DNA of 64,000 bases from Asterella californica (taxonomy: Eukaryota; Streptophyta; Marchantiopsida; Marchantiales; Aytoniaceae). A program made the translations under genes and the position numbers. Within the stretch, counting starts at the first letter, position 1; each line of letters starts with the position of its first letter. Positions 9,401-19,843 of this stretch are shown one piece after another. The notes beneath the pieces are model-generated. The model did no database searches and had not been told where the DNA came from. It worked only from the letters and a program-made list of their open reading frames with translations. Location: assembly GCA_036924285.1 (NCBI GenBank), contig JAYKYS010000002.1, forward strand, positions 8,742,001 through 8,806,000. The letters are read 5' to 3'.

Positions 9401-12244
9401 TTTTGATGTTACAAATTCGAATCTCACAACAGTATTTCTGCAGGTTAGTTATTAGTTTTGTTCTATAGATCTTTACGCTCAAACTATTAGCCAAGGCGTG
9501 GAAAGTTTCTTATCGTTTTATGAACAGGTTCTCAGGGGTGTCCAAGAGCAGCTCAAACTTGGTGAAGGAAGAGATTCATCATCTAAGTTTGCAACAGAAG
9601 CTTATCAGAAAAGCCGTCTTCGTTTGGCATGGCTTGATGGTGAACTCCAGAAAGTAGGTAATTTCTTCCTTTTGGTACTCTTCAATTAATAACATGGAAT
9701 TCTATTAAGAAGACCACCAGGTCGAGAAGCTACGAGAAGTCCCGGGGAGACGATCAACCAAATCTTGTAACAGTAATTATGGCTTTTATTTTAACCCACG
9801 CAGTACATGGTAAGTTGCGGTTCTAATTTACGACTAGTTAATCCTTCGTTGGCTATACTTTGAATAGTGGTTCTAAACAAGGCTCCATACGCTTCAGGTG
9901 AGTAATTCTTCCCTCCTCCGCATTTCCATGTAAGTTACTTCGATAGAAGTTCATGATAGATATCATTTGCTAGCCCAGATGGACGCAACCTGTGAAACTC
10001 CAGAAAACTTCAGAGGTTGCTCGAGTCTTAGACATATCTGACATGTTCACCACAGCACTAAGCAAGACCCTCCACACTGAGTCCCCAGCTAGACACCCAG
10101 CACTCAGCAACAGGTCATTTACACAGAAGAGAAACAGGAGTCACATAAGGCAGAGCAGTCAGACATAGTCCTGTACTCACAGCACTACATAGACACCACT
10201 CTGTACACAGCTCTCGTAACGACTAACCGCCATCCCGGTGTGCGTCGCGTGCTGCTCGTTCGTGTTAACTGGCTCCATTTTCTTTAACTAACTAAAACTC
10301 TCCCTTAGCGACTGATTTAGTTTTACTCCTTCCCTCTGCACCTGCGGAGTTCATTGCATGACTAACGAACTTCTGGAACACATTTTCCGTTCTACCAGCT
10401 AAACTTTATGTGCTTTATCTTACTAATTGTTTGATTCGGCGTTATTGGGAGACACAGTAATACAAACTATTCTCGCAGTGCATACATCTCAGTACCAGTA
10501 TCGGTAGTACTAATTTAACCCCTACATGACTCCACACACTTCGCCTTGCTAACACGTCTGTCCCCTCTCGCCTTCATTGCTGATTACGTTATCCTGGCCT
10601 GTTTTATGGCCCACTTTACCACCAATGGCCCATCCAGCCCTAGCACGTAAATCTTAATGCTGACTTCAGTATCACTTCGCACTCGATCTTCAGCCCGGTC
10701 AGTTGCACACTACGGACAGGAATGACTGGAAAGCGCAGTCACACCACACGGAGTCCTTATCTTATAATGGGTTTTCAAGTAACAAGGGGGTTAGCTATCA
10801 GCTCCGTTTCAGAGTTGAATAAACCTAGGAGAGCCTGGAGGTCATATGAACAGCATTGAGACGTCGAAAGGCTTCTGTACTGAGTTTAATCTGTGTGTTA
10901 GTTGGAGTGAACAGCGCGTTTCCCATCGACGTAGATATGATATTTCAAGCTCGCTGAACATTCTCGTCGCTTGGATGTACTTAACTGAAATTTCTGTAAC
11001 TTCCGTTATTTTAATTAGGTGACCGTCCCAAGATATTTCTGATTCACTACCTTAGTGAAGCGGATGTATTTAGCAAAGATTCCTCTAATCACCAACATGT
11101 GTTTGCAGGACTACTGTTATTTCTACTTGAATTCGGAAAGTATGTTCGAAGCTTGTGGTCCAAAGAAGTATGAAATAGACGACCGTCCCAAGATATATCT
11201 GATTCGCTACCTTCGCGAAGTGAAGAAGGACGACGGAGGAGAATCCCAGAAGAAGAGGTGGCTCCCAAAGACAATATGGGAGAGACAGACCGACGAGGAA
11301 AAGAAGTACGCTCATCAGTTGGTTACGACATACAATGGTTCTTCAGATGTCGCTGAGGTGGTATTTTGGCCCCAGTTAACTGCATCGGATATATTAAAGC
11401 TTGAGAACAATGCGTCACTTAACCACCAACATGACTAGCCAACTTCTACCGTGTTAAAAATATTGCTAACCATCGTATTGGTGTGCTCGCAGATCATGAC
11501 GTGGATATCTAATATGGTGTACCAGGGTGACACACAGGAGCTACCTAGCTTTGTGAGTTTAGTTAAGTTTGAGTTTCTGTGCTGTGGATTTGGATGTCTG
11601 TCGGTATGTCATTTGTGAACTTAAGTAATCCGACCTGAATTCTTCTGCAGAGAGGGAAAAGTCCAGAGCTCGTACCAGAGGAAAGTGTTCCCTTCGCAGC
11701 AAAATCTCAAAACTTTGTCGGGGATTTGAAGGAGAAAATTGTTGAGAAGGGTCAGAAGTTTACATACATGTTACAGGATTTCAGAGATGATCCAAAATTC
11801 ATCCCTCTCCTCCTATTCATAGCGCTCTTCTACACAACTGCCTGGTTCCTCAGTACCAGATATAAGGTGATTCTGAGCAGTCAAAAACAAATGATAACGT
11901 TATCAGCATGTCTGTGTGTCGCGATACGGTGTTCACCTTTCTTGAGGTTTGTTAAGCTCATTTGCGTATCAGTATCAGTTCGGATAATGCATTTACTATA
12001 TACAGTGGCCTCTGGTGAAATTATGCAGGTGACTCCTGTTGCACCGGTTTCAAGGGAAGTAGCAGATGGCAGGCTCAACGGGGGAGCTGACCAACAACCA
12101 GGTCAAGAGAACTTATCTGGTGAAACATCAAACGTTCAAGAATCAGTGGGTGCTGACGAAACATCAAACGTTGAAGAATCAGTTGGTATGTCAGTACGTA
12201 GAAGAAGGAACGAGTCTACTCAAGGGCCTTCCCTGAGAACTTGA
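3488..12244 (+). CDS. Membrane DnaJ/thioredoxin-like protein (ER type, DNAJC16-like), 20 exons
   Basis: The predicted protein has 695 aa. Exons: 3488-3566, 5128-5197, 5468-5516, 5722-5799, 5935-6022, 6225-6313, 6511-6568, 6977-7090, 7215-7272, 7541-7637, 7947-7982, 8121-8257, 8539-8609, 8901-8954, 9176-9318, 9528-9653, 11109-11357, 11493-11552, 11651-11866, 12029-12244. All introns are GT-AG and every phase fits. A signal peptide (aa 1-22) precedes a J-domain running from SPYDWLDL through AAYQQRSATWRTDK and AYQLLSNNLTRRDYD. The HPD motif reads RTD. Thioredoxin-fold segments follow (WLIQIYSDVNP, PFFRNGLPAIVAV, AAKDYWDYAVFG, APALVFVKDPG) with no CxxC. One membrane helix lies near aa 604-622, and a short polar tail carries an RRRR cluster. 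The layout matches plant ER DnaJ proteins with thioredoxin-like repeats and a C-terminal anchor. A chaperone role is inferred. Intron 1 (1.56 kb) and intron 16 (1.46 kb) carry repeats. Confidence 0.85.
4190..4775 (+). repeat. Dispersed hairpin-bearing repeat, copy in DnaJ gene intron 1
   Basis: This stretch aligns by eye with 38918-39500 in intron 9 of the VIK-like gene. Shared words include GACTTTTGTTG, ATCGTTAGGCATCG, CCTCGGTTATA and CCAAGTTAGCATACATGTT. The conserved core hairpin (GGGATGTG, loop, CACATTTC) is at about 4549-4574. The copy is in the sense orientation of its host gene. No coding frame is conserved between copies. It may be a short non-autonomous element; its ends and any target duplication are not resolved. 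Confidence 0.7.
9654..11108. other. Long intron 16 of the DnaJ-like gene, with inserted material
   Basis: This intron is 1455 bp where most in the gene are 130-300 bp. The middle (about 9960-10800) is C/A-rich and compositionally unlike the flanks, which suggests an old insertion. No coding frame or clear LTR end was identified. Near its 3' end lies a partial copy of the next exon (see 11021-11060). Confidence 0.5.
11021..11060 (+). repeat. Partial copy of exon 17 inside the preceding intron
   Basis: These 40 bases match 11181-11220 of the downstream exon with four substitutions. They would still read DRPKIFLIHYLSEA, against DRPKIYLIRYLREV in the exon. No usable splice sites flank the copy. 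It is best explained as a local duplication of part of the exon, about 160 bp upstream of the original. Confidence 0.8.
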
Positions 12245-13255
12245 TTGCAACAGAGAGAGATCTCACAAAAAAATCTCTAACTTTTATCCGCAGAATCATA
12301 ATTTTGAGGATTTAGCTACTTTAAGCAAGAAAGGAGCTGTGTTGGTGACAGTAGTCGAAGTTTGGAAATTATCAGGAATATTGTAGTGCGATGCATTTGG
12401 GTTCATCCTATTGCGCGTGTCCCCGATCAGTGAGTTCTCACGTAGCAGAGCACTCAAAGAGCACTGTGATGACTGACTGTCGTCGGTTCAGATTGGGCTA
12501 TTCTCTCACGATCCAAGCAGAACATTCTAGTCGGAACTCCGTAATGTATCTTTGAGCTTAGTGACTTCTGCTTAGAGAGGTTTCGGATATACTTGGTGCT
12601 TTAAGGTTGTTCTCCATAAATTATTAGCATAGTTCGTTCACGGAAGTCGGAAGTTCGGAAGGGTCACAGTCACTCTACTGACTTTAGTACGATATATGGC
12701 CATCGGGGACATTCGAAGCTTCTCAACTCAAAATCTATGAACTTAGTACCGCATTTATAATCCACAAGGCGTTAGCTCAAATCAGCTACAACGTCAAAAG
12801 ACCAAGTCCGTCAGTTTCCTTGTTCACCGGATCACTGCATAAGCGAGCGACTGTGTTATAAAGGGATGTATAAGGGTAGTTAAAGGTCTCTGCCCATTTG
12901 CGTATTTTCTGTACTTCTATTTTTATTTCTTATTTTTTTGAAACCCCCAGTACGCATACTAGTAGTCCTGGTACTTCAATTCGCGGGTTCTCTCTCAAAA
13001 AGCTCAGGCTCTCTGCTTTTATACCCATACCAAGGGTTTAAGACCCCCGGCTGGTAATGTACCATAAATCAATCACAGTACTGTAGTCTACTATAGTGAA
13101 ATATGTATACATGTTCATTGGAGTTTCATGTTGAACTTGGACGTGGTAGCACTTCAAGTTGACTTCGTATGTTAGAACAAAACCACTGTAGTCCTTTTGT
13201 AAATGTCAGAAGGTTGTCATGCACGCTACCCGATGCTCGGGGAGTTTCTGAATAT
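12245..13255. other. 3' flank of the DnaJ-like gene, no further gene seen
   Basis: Mixed-composition sequence with no open frame of note. It should contain the 3' UTR and polyadenylation region of the DnaJ-like gene. I could not assign a poly(A) signal with confidence. Confidence 0.4.
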
Positions 13256-13259
13256 AGTG

Positions 13260-13647
13260 TTATGATTTCCGGTGTTTTATCGGAATTCCCTCTCTTGAGC
13301 TAAATTTTAGCTCAAGAGTGGTTTGTCCGAAAATTTCCAACAAAACAACATATCCAACTTGCCTTCCCTTCCGCCAAACACTTACCGATTTGCACCAGAA
13401 ACCTTCCCGGGCACTGAAATTCCTACAGTCTAGCCGGCCAATTCGCGCAAGGAATATCGCTCTCGATTGTAGCCATTCGTTAGATGCGGGAAGTGCACAC
13501 TCTGAACTATTCAAGCTGCGTTCACATAGTGCTTTTGCGTCCAGTTTTCCCAAGTGCGGCTGGGCTCCATCGGCGGCGTTGCTTTTGGTGCGTTGTGCCG
13601 CATCCGAAACGACTGGACTGCCGCACTATGCTAGTGGACCGGTATAA
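13260..13647. other. GC-richer island with overlapping open frames on both strands
   Basis: A 97-codon minus frame (13260-13553) and a 109-codon plus frame (13318-13647) overlap almost fully. Both fall in a short GC-richer block amid AT-rich DNA, starting next to a perfect palindrome at 13292-13318. I recognise neither product. Overlapping frames of this kind can arise simply from a stop-poor composition, so neither is called as a gene. It may be the edge of an unidentified mobile element. Confidence 0.3.
13292..13318. repeat. Perfect palindrome, 13-bp arms
   Basis: Arms CTCTTGAGCTAAA and TTTAGCTCAAGAG are separated by one base. The TAAATTTTA centre is shared with a second palindrome at 15320-15340. 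Confidence 0.9.
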
Positions 13648-15277
13648 GTGAAGGGAATATGAAGGTCGGGGCTACAACGATTTTATATCTTCTTTGATTT
13701 AGATTCATTCAATCATTTTTTCCTTTCGTCGGTCGTGGCATCAACTTCAGCAGTACTGCATATTTCCTCGATGGAGGAGAGAAATATGCATGGGTTTAAT
13801 TTAGTTTCAGAAGGGTTAGATATTAAATTAAACTAATGTACAAACAGTTTAAAGTTTTCAGACTTGTATCTTTGGTAGCGTGGTTGTGTATTCATGTTTT
13901 TTGGTTTATATTTTGGGTTTTCTGTGTTTCCAAGTATTGGTTAATATTTAATATTTATAAATTATTTATATTATTTATTAGTATTTATATATTTTCTAAT
14001 ATTATTAAACAATAGTTTATTATCCTAACAAGAGTTTCTCAGAAGTTAATCGAGCATATATATACATTAATGAAGAAAAAGTATATAAATTCTAATATAT
14101 ATATATATATCTAAAAGAAAATAAACCTAAAGTCTAAAATCCGATGACGCAAAATCTCACGATGTGAATGCAGCTTAGTACAGACGAATCTTGATCTAGT
14201 TTATAAGCACGTGCGAACAAGACGAGGACGAATATTTAACGATATTATGCGAACTTATTGTAACGATACAGAAGAGTGTCTCTCACGGACATTACCAAGT
14301 CATGATTCATGACGAATTGAGTTGACTTGCTAGTGCAGTACCACATCGTGATCCTAGCTGATTGTTCAGTGGGCATTGTCCAGACTCTGGATTACTATTG
14401 CATAGGTTTTGACTTCTGAAGCTTGTGATAGAACTTCTATATCTTCAACCGATCCTCATAACTTGGGTCTGTCACTTGGAGATGTAGATGTGCAGAAGCA
14501 GCAGTTCTGACTAGAGTCCTTACGAAACTATGATTCAAATTCTCTTTTGACTTGAACTCATAGAGCAATTGTGACTTGCCAGTGATTTTTGTTGTGTTTG
14601 AACTCCGTTCGGCTCTGGCTCTGACTGTAAAAATGAACTTCTCTTGGCCTTATCTGATTAAACCCATAAGAACGTTCTTAGCTAACCGTTGTCTTTTTGT
14701 TTTTCTCGCATATTTCTATCCCTGATGTTTCAGGATAGTGGAATCCATGTTTTCCAATAAAAATAAAATTGAAATTTTAAGCGTTTCTATGTCCTCTGAC
14801 TTTCTGTGCGTTGGAGATGTTGATATAGCATAAATTTTTATCGTATATCATTTGATATTGTCATCAAGTCTTGTACCCATTTCTTACTTGCAATGAAAAA
14901 TAAAAATGAATCAGACTTTTCCTAATGTATAAATAAAGCTGAAAAGTATCAGTTGTATAATAACGCAAGTTATGCTAGTAGAATAGAGCCTACAGCTGCA
15001 GTGCAGCAACCTTGTTAATTTGTTAGTTTTATAGTCTAATGCTTTTTGGTACTGTACCACAACAGGGACTCTAGTATTCGATTTCGCACAGTACTGTTGG
15101 TAACTGTTTAGACTCTTTTTATCACCAGAGTGTCGCAGAATTGTCCTTCATCGAGGTACTTTACAGAAGCCTATCCTACACAGACGCGCAACAGATTTCA
15201 AGATTCACTCCGTGTTGCATAAAAATGGGTTCTGCTGATGTCTCCACTGTGGATCTTCATTGGCAGTTCGAGTTTCT

Positions 15278-15320
15278 ACTGTGCTGCCTTCTCGTCACAG
15301 CTACGAGAAGGCAGCACAGT
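15278..15320. repeat. Perfect inverted repeat, 18-bp arms, 7-nt loop
   Basis: The left arm 15278-15295 (ACTGTGCTGCCTTCTCGT) pairs fully with 15303-15320. It is followed at once by a second short palindrome (15320-15340) centred on TAAATTTTA. Confidence 0.92.
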
Positions 15321-16325
15321 CTCTAAATTTTAGAGACCTCAATATGTCAATGTAATTCTATTGTATGTCAGATATAATTGCATCCAATCGACTCTGAACG
15401 ACCTTGGAATCCGAGTATAAAGGGAAATTACCTTCCTTGTAATACACATTTATCCAGATGCGATGCAAATGTGTATGACATTATGATTCTGGGATAATCT
15501 TTCGACTAGGATATTGACGCATGCTACATTTAGAAGTCCGAAACGCTTTCGATTAATTTATTCTCTAAGACATCTTGTCATAACTGTTAAGAATAAATGA
15601 ATGTGTGGATGAATTGATAGATTCTTGATAGTATGTTATAGCATTTATAACTTTTGCATTGCGTAGTCTGCAGTTTACTTATGGGTTATGTCTGGCTCTA
15701 CTAGCAACTCTCGGTAGTGTTATCATTTAAAGATTATAGTTAAAACTATTTTTCATTATAGTTTAGTACAGAATCAATAAATTTTAGTATTTACGAACTC
15801 TCAACAGTCAAATGTACAAGGCATTGGGAGAAAATATTGGTGCATTCACATCACAACGACAAAAGCGACCATGCAATCTCACATTATTATCTCTGTTATC
15901 TGGAAGGAGCTATTGCAACAATGATATTCATAATAGTTCAAATAATATGTGTAAAGAAGAAATTATTTTTTTTGATTGGACCAGATTGAGTCTACAATAG
16001 AAACAACATATCTTTTGCTTTGATGTTCGGTTCATTGCGATACTAGATCGTTTTTCATGTATCATATGAATGTTGCATGAGCCTCTGAAGTGCATGTTAC
16101 ATATATATTTTCACTTCTTCCGGTGGGAGGAGGTTAGTTGATAGATTAAACTTTAAATAGAGTCTAATTTTTCATAGGACAAAAATTGATCTTATGGTTC
16201 TTGGAGTGCGGTTTAACACCCATGTCTTATAGTTTTTTTTCCACAAGTTTTGGCATGCATTATGTTTATAGTATTTATTTATAGAATATACTTTTAATTT
16301 AACATTACTTTCTATTTTCTACTTT

Positions 16326-16499
16326 CTATTTATAGAATTATAACTAACAGCTTCTAAACAACCATAATCTAACATTGATTAATAGATCTAGTAGTGCAAC
16401 TGGACTAGACAACGCAATTGATTCTTATCAAATTTTAGAGCTATTAATCAATATTAGATTATGGTTGTTTAAAAGCTGTTAGTTATAATTCTGTAAATG
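16326..16499. repeat. Long inverted repeat (~60-bp arms), foldback/MITE-like
   Basis: The left arm at about 16326-16386 (containing ACTAACAGCTTCTAAACAAC) is complementary to 16441-16499 (GTTGTTTAAAAGCTGTTAGT and beyond) with few mismatches. The spacer is about 54 nt. A piece of the left end, GAATTATAA(C/G)TAACAG, recurs directly after the right arm near 16500. The form fits a foldback element or a MITE. No clean target duplication was found. Confidence 0.85.
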
Positions 16500-16639
16500 G
16501 AATTATAAGTAACAGAAGTGCATTGCATGCATATTCGTTTGATAAGATTGTTATCTTAGTCTTCACCTATGAATTTTATAAAAAGATTAGAAAATATCAT
16601 CCAGAAATATATTACAGATAGTTATGGAAGTTAGTCCGA

Positions 16640-17735
16640 ATAGATATAAAAAGATTGTCTGGATATGTCACGACTCTCATTTTCAGGATCGGGCATAGAT
16701 GCGAACAACAGAACCCTAGTGGACTTGCACTAGGTTGTGAACGTTGCGAGTAGGACTTAACGGTTTGGTCAAGAAGTCGAGAACAGATGAACCTTAAGTT
16801 GTTTTCTGAACCAAAGTTGGAACATTGAATAAGACATAAGGGTCTATCCCAAGACGATCCTAGACAAACGTTGACCTAAAGGGGCAAATATGAAAACAGA
16901 CCGAAATGTAAGACTGAAACATAAATATGAGACAGAGACATGGATCCGACACAGACGGACTCTGACTCGGACGCTGGTCAAAAATCACAGGGTCCAAAGT
17001 TGGTATTGGACCTCGATTCCTCGAAAAAATCCTAAGTGTTGGAACTCAAGTGACATTTTAGGTCGTGGACGGAGCTTTACATAAGATCTCGAGGCAAGTA
17101 TCATTGGAAAGGTCTTGACGATAGCTTTTCAATGATATGCAGAACTCCTAGAATTGACATCGGAGTTGAGAATCATAACTGATCTTGTAATCGGGTTGTG
17201 ATATAGAGACCAAAGAGAAGGGGAGGTCGTCGATCTCCAAAATATATATGAGAGGGACTCGATGTCTGGATGGGTCAGGACGAGTCACCCGATCTCAAAG
17301 TTTGACAGACGGACTCTGGAGGCATGAGGTGATGGATGAGCTAGAACCAAGACGCGTTCTGGTCCAAACTTGGACGTTCGGACTCAAGAACAACCCAAGA
17401 GTTGGGGAAAGACTAGAGAACGAGACTACGGGTTAGACCACCGTTCGAGAGCTTCAATTCAGTTCGTCGTGACGACTCTGTCCATATGATAAAGTTGAAA
17501 AGAGAGCAAGAGAATAGAGTATGTATGAAAGGGTCCAGACGTAGACATGATAGAGTTGCTTGGTCAGAGGCAGGAGTTTAAGAGGTTTGTAGTAGTAAAA
17601 GAGTTAAGAGACGAGGGTATACACACATCAGAAGGCATCCAGATCAAACGAGCCCGAACTAACAGCCATGCTTGCATAATGCGAGAAGTTGTACGAGATA
17701 GGTTCAGCTGATCCAGTAGAGCAGTCAGCAGGAGT
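16640..17735. other. Intergenic sequence, no gene recognised
   Basis: This stretch is G/A-rich on the plus strand with short open frames only. The word TCACGACTCT and reverse-type CGTGACGACTCT near 17470 hint at old LTR-type DNA, but no ends, primer site or coding motif could be defined. It may include the 3' part of the minus-strand LINE fragment that follows. Confidence 0.35.
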
Positions 17736-18720
17736 CACCAGAGAAGAAAGAAACTGGAGCAAGAAGAAGGAGGTCCAGATGGGATGTGGATCATTGGAAA
17801 AGAGACTGGAACAAATTTAGAAAATAATGCAAACTGGAAATGCTTTAAGTTGAGTATTCCTAAGCCCCCTTGCATTTCTGATAGAGTAATATAATTCCAT
17901 TTAGTCAGCGCGACTTTCGATTTACCAGCCTGGATAGTACTCCATAAAAAATGACGTTGTAGACGCTGAAGACACTGCAGCTGGGACCGTCGCAGAGCTA
18001 GAATGGACAAAGAGAACACCGATATCCCTTGTAGCAAGAACCAAAGCAAAACAACACGAGCAGGAAAGGAAGAAAATGAGAGTTGAGGGTATTGAACCGA
18101 GTGGCAGGGGAATGTAGACAAGAGGTCAAAGCGTCAGAGAGACGAAGTTCGAAAGCAATAGAGACACCCACGTATCGGACCAGCTGAAAGTGCGTCGCAA
18201 GCTTGTAGGGGTGATGAGACAACCAAGCGGGAGAGGAAATATACTTACATGTGATTAAAAGTTGGGACTTGGTCAAATTGACCTTAGCCTCGAACGCCGA
18301 CTGAAATGAAGCGAGCAAAGAAATTAAAATTGAAACGGAGAAGAGTGAAGCTCGAAGTATAGCGTAATACCGTCAACAAAACAACATGCTCCAAGAGTCA
18401 TGTCACGAGCGAGAATGACGATATGCAAGAACACTTGCCGAGCCGCATCAGAAACATGTTAAGGAATAAGATGGTGGAAAAGGTGAAGAGAAGAGATGCC
18501 AAAGGGCACCCTTGTCGTATACCACTCAATATAAGAAAAGGGTCTGTAAGCCAACTCGCATAATGAACCCACTTGGTTGCTCTAGTAGAGGGTCCAACCA
18601 GAAGGCTCACGAACTCTTGCACGAACCCCAGTCGTTGTAATAACTCCCAGAGGTAAGTGTAAGAGAACCTGTCATAAGCTTTTTGAAATCCAGCATGAAC
18701 ATCCTTGCAGTTCGCCTATG
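17735..18720 (-). mobile_element. Dead non-LTR retrotransposon (LINE) fragment, reverse transcriptase region
   Basis: Minus-strand frames in order give FQKAYDRFSYTYLWELL (near 18700-18640), GIRQGCPLASLLF (about 18500), VNLTKSQLL (about 18270), FLWSTIQAGKSKVALTKWN (about 17950) and GGLGILNLK (about 17850). These are consecutive motifs of a plant LINE reverse transcriptase and its C-terminal flank. The frames differ (17735-18121, 17998-18318, 18398-18622), so several indels separate them. The segment holding the catalytic YADD-type motif is not seen intact. It is opposite in orientation to the large LINE to the right and more decayed. Confidence 0.85.
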
Positions 18721-18724
18721 CCGC

Positions 18725-19593
18725 TTCAAGTACTCATGTGCCAAATAAAACATAACTATACCGACCTTCCTGTGATAAACCTATTTTGTTGAGCCGGTAC
18801 CAAACGGAGAAGAAGCTAGTCTCTCAATGCCTCTTGTACGTGAATATACTACACTGCTAATTGTTAAATGATTACAGAACCCTGAGAACTAGGAAGTGAT
18901 CCCGGTGATATTCTCGAGTTGAACAAGAGATCCAGTTTTATACCAGGAGACTCGAAAGATCAACCCTGTAACTTGGTAACCATATCCCCCACTTCAGGAT
19001 GACTACCAGTCTACCACGTAAGAATGGTAAGGATGTCACGATTATGTGACCAGAACAAGTTTTGTCTCTGATGCTTGTTCCTGATCATGGAGACAAACCG
19101 CAGTTACTAGTTGGAGGGATCTTTCACGGGATGTTTGTTGGAGAAACACGAGTCACGACCTAGTGCTCCTCCTTATGAGTGCACGACTCAACTACACCTG
19201 CAAATTGTAATGTCTCCTACAAATCAAGGTGCTGGGCAGCAATGAAATAGCGAGGCAAAGGAGAAGTGAAGAAAGTCAATTCAAAAACTGAAGTCAGGAA
19301 CAGAAAACGACAATACTGTATATTTACTTGTTTCTGTCGTCTCCGAAAATCGACGACTAGCTGTGCAAATGCTTTAGAAACAAGGTTTCATTGTCCTCTG
19401 CAGAAGCCACTCAACTGCTCCCATGCAACTTATCCGTACACCCGTCGAGCGTAGTTTCTGTCTGGCAAAGGTGAGCAGGACTTGAATGAGTTCATCACGA
19501 CTTTCTGGAGAGCCACTTAGCAATTGCAGATTACTTTGCAGTTTCTGTAGTTAAGAGTTACCTCATTTCATGCGAAGTTAAAAAGGTAGAGTC
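18725..19593. other. Intergenic sequence between the two LINEs
   Basis: No supported gene. The part next to the minus-strand LINE could hold its upstream (endonuclease) half, but I could not read a conserved endonuclease motif. Confidence 0.35.
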
Positions 19594-19606
19594 ATAAGCG
19601 GTTGAA
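19594..19606. repeat. Target-site duplication, left copy
   Basis: ATAAGCGGTTGAA here is repeated exactly at 27129-27141, directly after the AAAT tail of the LINE. This defines the insertion. Confidence 0.9.
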
Positions 19607-19843
19607 GGCATAGGTTAACTCCTCCGCAGCACGACGTAGGGATACCGACGGAGCGGGATGAGGGGGCGGAGCGGCACGGCCGAGGGGGGGGCTAGTTTAG
19701 CCCTCCACTTAGTGAGAGTGTATACACGCAGGGGTAATTGTTCGAAGGTTTACACCAATTAGGAAGTGATTAGCGAGCTAGGGTTGCGGTTTTTGGAGTG
19801 GTAGGGCTGTTTGTTGTGTTTCAACAACAGCGAGCGTTAAGAA

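Larger units (their letters stand above)
13650..16640. other. AT-rich intergenic desert with hairpins and repeat-family remnants
   Basis: No gene is supported. The region has long A/T runs and an (AT)n run near 14095. It holds hairpins at 15278-15320 and 16326-16499, and motifs of the paired-hairpin family: hairpins at 13759-13833 and CTTATGGGTTATGTC at 15678. Short open frames here have no conserved motif. Confidence 0.6.
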
